Shown here in pieces: positions 14,293 through 17,190 of a DNA stretch of 17,190 nt. The DNA comes from an uncultured Duganella sp. GTDB lineage: Bacteria; Pseudomonadota; Gammaproteobacteria; Burkholderiales; Burkholderiaceae. The notes beneath the pieces were generated by a model. That model saw only the letters and a program-made list of their open reading frames with translations, ran no database searches and had not been told where the DNA came from. The position numbers were made by a program, and so were the translations under genes. Positions within the stretch are counted from its first letter, which is position 1. Each line of letters starts with the position of its first letter. The stretch spans positions 1 to 17,190 of the forward strand of contig CAMLSG010000108.1 of NCBI GenBank assembly GCA_946482635.1, given 5' to 3'.

Positions 14293-15357
14293 ATGAACCC
14301 GCTCGAATCCCAGCTTGACTATCCATTTGGCGACACCCTGCCGGCCAGCGGCACGGTGCTCGAAGTCGCGCCCGGCGTGGCGTGGATGCGGCTGCCGTTG
14401 CCGTTCGCCCTTGACCACATCAACCTGTGGCTGCTGCGCGAAGAGGGCGGCTGGAGCGCGGTCGATTGCGGCGTGGCGCTGGATGCCAGCAAAGAGGCCT
14501 GGAATGCCGTGCTGGCAGGGCCGCTGGCGGGCCAGCCACTGCAGCGCGTAGTGGCCACTCACTGTCATCCCGACCACGTCGGGCTGGCGGATTGGCTGTG
14601 CCAGCGCTTCGGCATCGCGCTATGGACGACGGCGGGCGAGTACGCCTTCGCGCGCATGATGTCGGCAGGACTGCCGGGCGTCGATGGCCCCTCGGCCGTG
14701 CCCCACTTCGAGCGCCACGGCCTGGTCGACCCTGACATGCTGGAGAAAATGCGTTCGCGGAAGAACTACTACCCCTCGCTGGTTCCCTCCGTGCCCGCCT
14801 CCTATATGCGCCTGCAGGATGGCCAGGCGATCCGGGCTGGCGATTGCAGCTGGCGCGTGATCACCGGATTTGGCCATTCGCCCGAGCACGCCGCGCTGTA
14901 TTGCGAGCAGCTCAATGTGCTGATTTCCGGCGACATGGTGCTGCCGCGCATCTCCACCAACGTTTCGGTCTTCGCCGTCGAGCCGGAAGGCAACCCGCTG
15001 CAGCAATACCTGGATTCCCTGCAGCGTTTCTCCAGCCTGCCGGACGACGTCCTGGTGCTGCCTTCGCACGGCCGGCCGTTCCGCGGCCTGCACACCCGCA
15101 TCGCACAGTTGCGCGATCACCACGAAGCGCGCCTGGCCGAGGTATTGGCTGCTTGCACGGACCAGCCCCGGTCCGCGGCTGAGATAGTACCAATCATGTT
15201 CCGCCGGCCGCTGGACGCCCACCAGCTCAGCTTTGCTTTGGGCGAGGCGCTGGCCCACCTCCACAAGCTGTGGCGGGATGGTATCGTGCGCCGGGATACC
15301 GGAAATGACGGCATCATAAAATTCATAAAGGCGCATAAAGTTACCGGCGGTCTTTAA
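14293..15357 (+). CDS. Metallo-beta-lactamase-fold hydrolase with C-terminal winged helix
   Basis: 354 aa. The MBL fold carries a full set of metal ligands: His90, His92, Asp94 and His95 in THCHPDHVG, His195 in GFGHSPEH, Asp214 in ISGDMVLP and His259 in LPSHGRPF. It should therefore be a binuclear zinc hydrolase of the glyoxalase II / LACTB2-like type. After about residue 265 a helical winged-helix-like tail (HTRIAQLRDHHEARLAEVL ... LGEALAHLHKLWRDGIVRR) matches the C-terminal extension of LACTB2-like proteins. No signal peptide, so cytosolic. I chose ATG 14293; an in-frame TTG at 14284 would add three residues and lies in the likely -10. It is divergent from the LiuR-like regulator with a shared operator-like site. 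A thioester or lactone substrate connected with acyl-CoA catabolism is a reasonable guess, but the true substrate is unknown. Confidence 0.9.
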   Translation: MNPLESQLDYPFGDTLPASGTVLEVAPGVAWMRLPLPFALDHINLWLLREEGGWSAVDCGVALDASKEAWNAVLAGPLAGQPLQRVVATHCHPDHVGLADWLCQRFGIALWTTAGEYAFARMMSAGLPGVDGPSAVPHFERHGLVDPDMLEKMRSRKNYYPSLVPSVPASYMRLQDGQAIRAGDCSWRVITGFGHSPEHAALYCEQLNVLISGDMVLPRISTNVSVFAVEPEGNPLQQYLDSLQRFSSLPDDVLVLPSHGRPFRGLHTRIAQLRDHHEARLAEVLAACTDQPRSAAEIVPIMFRRPLDAHQLSFALGEALAHLHKLWRDGIVRRDTGNDGIIKFIKAHKVTGGL

Positions 15358-15406
15358 TACCAGCCGACCGGTCGACAACGAAGACAGCCCCTAGGTTTGT
15401 AGTCGC

Positions 15407-15457
15407 CAATCAACTTTATTTCTAAAGTTGTAACCGATTGCTTGTCGTCCTGACAAG
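15407..15457. repeat. Two small hairpins downstream of the metallo-hydrolase gene
   Basis: CAACTTTA (15411-15418) and TAAAGTTG (15423-15430) form a perfect 8-bp stem with loop TTTC. CAATC (15407-15411) and GATTG (15436-15440) can pair outside it, sharing the base at 15411 with the inner stem. A second stem CTTGTC/GACAAG (15441-15446 / 15452-15457, loop GTCCT) follows directly. No T-run follows either. They may end the upstream transcript or bind a regulator. Confidence 0.4.
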
Positions 15458-15471
15458 TAGATTCTGCTATT

Positions 15472-15489
15472 TTTCACCAATTTCACCAA
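15472..15489. repeat. Tandem 9-bp direct repeat
   Basis: TTTCACCAA occurs twice without spacer (15472-15480 and 15481-15489) in the AT-rich region before the lambda-repressor-like regulator gene. It could be a duplicated protein-binding half-site or a replication slip. Confidence 0.5.
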
Positions 15490-15534
15490 AAGAAATTTGG
15501 GTTTGCAGAGCAGGAAATCGGACAGTCTGTAGCG

Positions 15535-15574
15535 CCAATTGTTAATTGTTGTAATCTACAATTGTCACAATTGG
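15535..15574. promoter_or_regulatory. Cluster of AATTGT/ACAATT half-sites before the regulator gene
   Basis: CCAATTGT (15535-15542) and ACAATTGG (15567-15574) are perfect inverted arms 24 bp apart. Between them are further AATTGT copies at 15544-15549 and 15560-15565 (overlapping ACAATT at 15558-15563). A TACAAT -10-like hexamer lies at 15557-15562. The density of half-sites in both orientations suggests an operator, perhaps for the regulator encoded 50 bp downstream. Confidence 0.4.
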
Positions 15575-15597
15575 TCTGATGATTCTAGAGACTGACA

Positions 15598-15615
15598 TTC
15601 ATGTTGTGACATGAA
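15598..15615. promoter_or_regulatory. 18-bp dyad immediately before the regulator start
   Basis: TTCATGT (15598-15604) and ACATGAA (15609-15615) are perfect inverted arms around TGTG, ending 11 bases before ATG 15627. No Shine-Dalgarno is visible, so the dyad occupies the place of the translation initiation region. It could be an autoregulatory operator or an RNA hairpin masking the start. Confidence 0.4.
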
Positions 15616-15626
15616 ATAGTGCAACT

Positions 15627-16037
15627 ATGAATTCTTCGAACGAACGTGAAAGCTTCAGCCAGCGTCTCCAGCAGGCTTTGAAAAATGCCCACTACTCTCC
15701 GGACAGCCCAACCCGGCTGGCGAGAGAGTTCAACATCAGGTTTGAGGGCAGGCCGATTACGGTCCACGCAGCCCGAAAATGGCTGGTTGGAGAGGCAATT
15801 CCGACCCAGGAAAAGCTGCGCATGATCGCGCAGTGGCTTGGCGTTCCTGCTGAATGGCTGCGCTTTGGCGGTGCCGAAATCGAGCACCACAATGGAGACA
15901 CGAACGGTAGCAATGTGGCCCGCTTCGAGTCGGCTGACGTCAAATTGATCGCCGATTTGCAACGGCTGGACGATCATCACAAGCAAATTGCGCGCGAATT
16001 TATTCGCATGCTGGTGAGGGTCAACTACCAAAAGTAA
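15627..16037 (+). CDS. Lambda-repressor-like (XRE-type) DNA-binding protein
   Basis: 136 aa. The N-terminal helical domain (~8-80) resembles a lambda-repressor-like fold. SFSQRLQQALKNA is helix 1, TRLAREFNIRFEGRPITVHAARKWLVGEAIPTQEKLRMIAQWLGVPAEWLRFG gives the HTH and following helices, with the recognition helix probably near TVHAARKWL. After a hydrophilic linker (81-100), a helix-rich tail (VKLIADLQRLDDHHKQIAREFIRMLVRV) may mediate dimerisation. There is no peptidase or other domain, so it is not a LexA/CI-type self-cleaving repressor. The gene and its upstream region are AT-richer than the neighbours. Upstream dyads suggest autoregulation. No phage or toxin gene is adjacent, so it is probably a stand-alone chromosomal regulator; its targets are unknown. 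ATG 15627 is the only reasonable start, although no ribosome-binding site is visible. Confidence 0.8.
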   Translation: MNSSNERESFSQRLQQALKNAHYSPDSPTRLAREFNIRFEGRPITVHAARKWLVGEAIPTQEKLRMIAQWLGVPAEWLRFGGAEIEHHNGDTNGSNVARFESADVKLIADLQRLDDHHKQIAREFIRMLVRVNYQK

Positions 16038-16047
16038 CAGAACGACA

Positions 16048-16078
16048 CTATTTGTCCTGTGCAAAACAGGGCAAATAG
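16048..16078. terminator. Long hairpin downstream of the regulator gene, terminator-like
   Basis: CTATTTGTCCTGT (16048-16060) and ACAGGGCAAATAG (16066-16078) pair over 13 bp with one G-T wobble around the loop GCAAA. It starts 10 bases after the TAA of the regulator gene. A true U-run is absent (CTTTC follows), so termination strength is uncertain. Confidence 0.5.
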
Positions 16079-16107
16079 CTTTCAAAGTTACGTCCGGGTT
16101 TCACTTA

Positions 16108-16185
16108 GCGCGCCGGCTCCCGGCGCGCCTTCCCCAAGTGTCAAAATGATGATTTTGGCACTGCGTGCATGGCGTCCTGCCATGT
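16108..16185. repeat. Three further hairpins between convergent genes
   Basis: GCGCGCCG/CGGCGCGC (16108-16115 / 16121-16128, loop GCTCC). GTGTCAAAAT/ATTTTGGCAC (16138-16147 / 16152-16161, one G-T wobble, loop GATG). GCATGGC/GCCATGT (16167-16173 / 16179-16185, one G-T wobble, loop GTCCT). Together with 16048-16078 they make four stems in about 140 bases, between the regulator stop and the ubiX stop. They may serve as terminators for both convergent genes or be part of a structured RNA. Confidence 0.45.
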
Positions 16186-16246
16186 CACAAACGACCATAC
16201 CACTTTGTAACAAGACTGATACATTAGCCCGCAAAGGCGCATGTTT

Positions 16247-16828
16247 TCAAGGATTCATGCCACTCCAGCGAGGGGCCAGATTGTTACATATGCCGAATAA
16301 GTCGATCACGCGGGCCACCGTGTGGTCCACCATTTCGTCGATGGTTTTCGGCTGGTGGTAAAAGCTTGGCAATGGCGGGAAGATAATGCCGCCCATCTCG
16401 GTCACGGCGGACATGTTGCGCAAATGGGCGAGGTTGAAAGGCGTCTCGCGCACCATCAGTATCAGGCGGCGGCGCTCCTTCAGCATGACGTCGGCAGCGC
16501 GGGCAATCAGGTTGTCCGACAGGCCATGCGCGACGGAAGCCAGGGTTTTCATTGAGCAGGGAGCGATCACCATGCCGTCGGCCTGGAAGGAGCCGCTGGC
16601 GATGGACGCGCCGATATTGTTCTGCTTATGGACGACATGGGCCAGCGCTTCGACTTCCTTGCGCTGCAAGCCAGTTTCCTGGTGGAGGGTGAGGACCGCG
16701 GCGTCGGAGATGACCAGGTGGGTCTCGACGTTGGGGATATTACGCAGGTGCTGCAGCAGCCGCACGCCATACACGGCGCCGGTGGCGCCGGTGATGGCAA
16801 TGACCAGCCGCTGCGGGCGATCAGCCAT
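16247..16828 (-). CDS. ubiX: Flavin prenyltransferase UbiX
   Basis: 193 aa flavoprotein that transfers dimethylallyl to FMN, making the prenylated FMN cofactor for the UbiD decarboxylase of ubiquinone synthesis. Family signatures are [14 protein letters not shown] (12-25) for FMN binding, VISDAA (39-44), [26 protein letters not shown] (89-114) and [13 protein letters not shown] (127-139). Residues that appear equivalent to the P. aeruginosa active site are Arg110, Lys117, Arg127, Glu128, Tyr157 and Arg173. All occur at a constant offset of 12, so the enzyme should be functional. Length is typical. ATG 16828 overlaps the grxD stop by 8 bases (ATGGCTGA), implying coupled translation. ubiD is not in the window. 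The grxD-ubiX pair, often preceded by prmC, is a common order in Burkholderiales. Confidence 0.96.
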   Translation of the reverse strand: MADRPQRLVIAITGATGAVYGVRLLQHLRNIPNVETHLVISDAAVLTLHQETGLQRKEVEALAHVVHKQNNIGASIASGSFQADGMVIAPCSMKTLASVAHGLSDNLIARAADVMLKERRRLILMVRETPFNLAHLRNMSAVTEMGGIIFPPLPSFYHQPKTIDEMVDHTVARVIDLFGICNNLAPRWSGMNP

Positions 16829-17138
16829 TGTTGTCCAGCAGGGCCTTCAGTTCGCCGGATTCATACATCTCGGACATGATGTCGGAGCCGCCGATGAACT
16901 CGCCGCGCACATACAGCTGCGGGATGGTTGGCCAGTTCGAGTATTCCTTGATGCCCTGGCGCACTTCCGGATCGTCCAGCACGTTGACGGTGGCGATGTT
17001 CTCAACGCCGCAAGCTTTCAGGATCTGGATAGCACGGCCGGAGAAGCCGCACTGAGGGAACTGGGCGGTGCCCTTCATGAACAGCACGACAGGGGTGTTG
17101 GTCACGGTTTCTTTGATCCAGGTTTGTACGTCGCTCAT
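16821..17138 (-). CDS. grxD: Monothiol glutaredoxin, Grx4/GrxD type
   Basis: 105 aa single-domain CGFS glutaredoxin, which binds a [2Fe-2S] cluster with glutathione and acts in iron-sulfur cluster carriage more than in disulfide reduction. Signatures are [24 protein letters not shown] with active-site Cys30 in CGFS (30-33), [20 protein letters not shown] with the cis-Pro TIP loop, and the GG glutathione contact. Length matches E. coli GrxD (115 aa) with a slightly shorter C-terminus. ATG 17138 starts directly before the first helix (VQTWIKETV). GAGAA lies a few bases upstream as a weak ribosome-binding site. The gene is the leader of the grxD-ubiX pair within the window; anything further upstream lies beyond the edge. 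Confidence 0.96.
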   Translation of the reverse strand: MSDVQTWIKETVTNTPVVLFMKGTAQFPQCGFSGRAIQILKACGVENIATVNVLDDPEVRQGIKEYSNWPTIPQLYVRGEFIGGSDIMSEMYESGELKALLDNNG

Positions 17139-17171
17139 TGCATTCTCACTGCTAAGGATTGGAATCCCACC

Positions 17172-17177
17172 ATTTTA
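17172..17177 (-). promoter_or_regulatory. Candidate -10 element for grxD-ubiX
   Basis: The minus strand reads TAAAAT, 33 bases before ATG 17138. The matching -35 would lie at or beyond the window edge, so it cannot be checked. Confidence 0.3.
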
Positions 17178-17190
17178 CCGCGAAACGGCG

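Noticed and set aside
15365..15374. Palindrome CGACCGGTCG as an operator or terminator
   Set aside because: A single 10-bp GC-rich palindrome without loop or T-run is not distinguishable from chance.
15472..15489. Tandem repeat as the beginning of a CRISPR array
   Set aside because: Only two 9-bp copies with no spacer. No array or cas gene is present.
15594..15627. Tiny upstream reading frames ATG TTG TGA (15601) and ATG AAA TAG (15611) as regulatory leader peptides
   Set aside because: Two-codon frames are expected by chance and no ribosome-binding site precedes them.

Overview
The window is a GC-rich, gene-dense stretch of bacterial chromosome. Gene content and protein character point to a betaproteobacterium of the Oxalobacteraceae (Massilia / Duganella / Janthinobacterium type). 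The indicators are a LiuR-like/isovaleryl-CoA dehydrogenase locus, a grxD-ubiX pair, an RstA/RstB-like two-component system beside a MipA-family porin, and GC-rich hairpins with a GGGGTCAGGC core. The assignment is inference from recognition, not a database match. I see no tRNA, rRNA, CRISPR array, insertion sequence or prophage. No gene-free stretch exceeds about 270 bases.

Layout. (1) 1-2268, plus strand: the C-terminal part of a TonB-dependent receptor, then after a single base an S66 LD-carboxypeptidase-like protein with a twin-arginine signal, probably co-translated. (2) 2273-2321 is an imperfect hairpin, then a YihY/BrkB-family membrane protein (2350-3261). (3) 3258-7045 is a four-gene envelope-sensing locus. 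A sensor kinase (minus, start 4562) and its likely response regulator (minus, start 7045) flank a plus-strand pair, a MipA/OmpV-family outer-membrane protein and an unrecognised periplasmic protein that overlap by one base. The kinase and regulator promoters share a CGACAAA-N(4-5)-TACA element, and the mipA and regulator promoters share a 12-base core, so the separated genes look like one regulatory unit. (4) 7203-7658 is a small secreted Sel1-repeat protein.

(5) 7671-14244, all minus strand: a branched-chain/fatty acid catabolism cluster. In transcription order it holds a LiuR-like MerR regulator, isovaleryl-CoA dehydrogenase, AceK (isocitrate dehydrogenase kinase/phosphatase), an acetyl-CoA acetyltransferase, a short-chain dehydrogenase, a perfect 15-bp hairpin, and a second acyl-CoA dehydrogenase. 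Two ACGT-rich dyads, before the isovaleryl-CoA dehydrogenase gene and between the regulator and a divergent metallo-beta-lactamase-fold gene (14293-15357), are the probable operators. The inferred logic is that leucine breakdown yields acetyl-CoA, and AceK in the same transcription unit would steer isocitrate between the TCA cycle and the glyoxylate shunt. (6) 15358-16246: AT-richer DNA with dyads and direct repeats, a lambda-repressor-like regulator (15627-16037), and a run of four hairpins. (7) 16247-17138, minus strand: grxD and ubiX, overlapping by 8 bases.

No wholly new system is evident. The most promising locus for new biology is the two-component/MipA/unknown-periplasmic-protein unit with its shared promoter elements. 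Second is the placement of aceK inside a LiuR-type operon.
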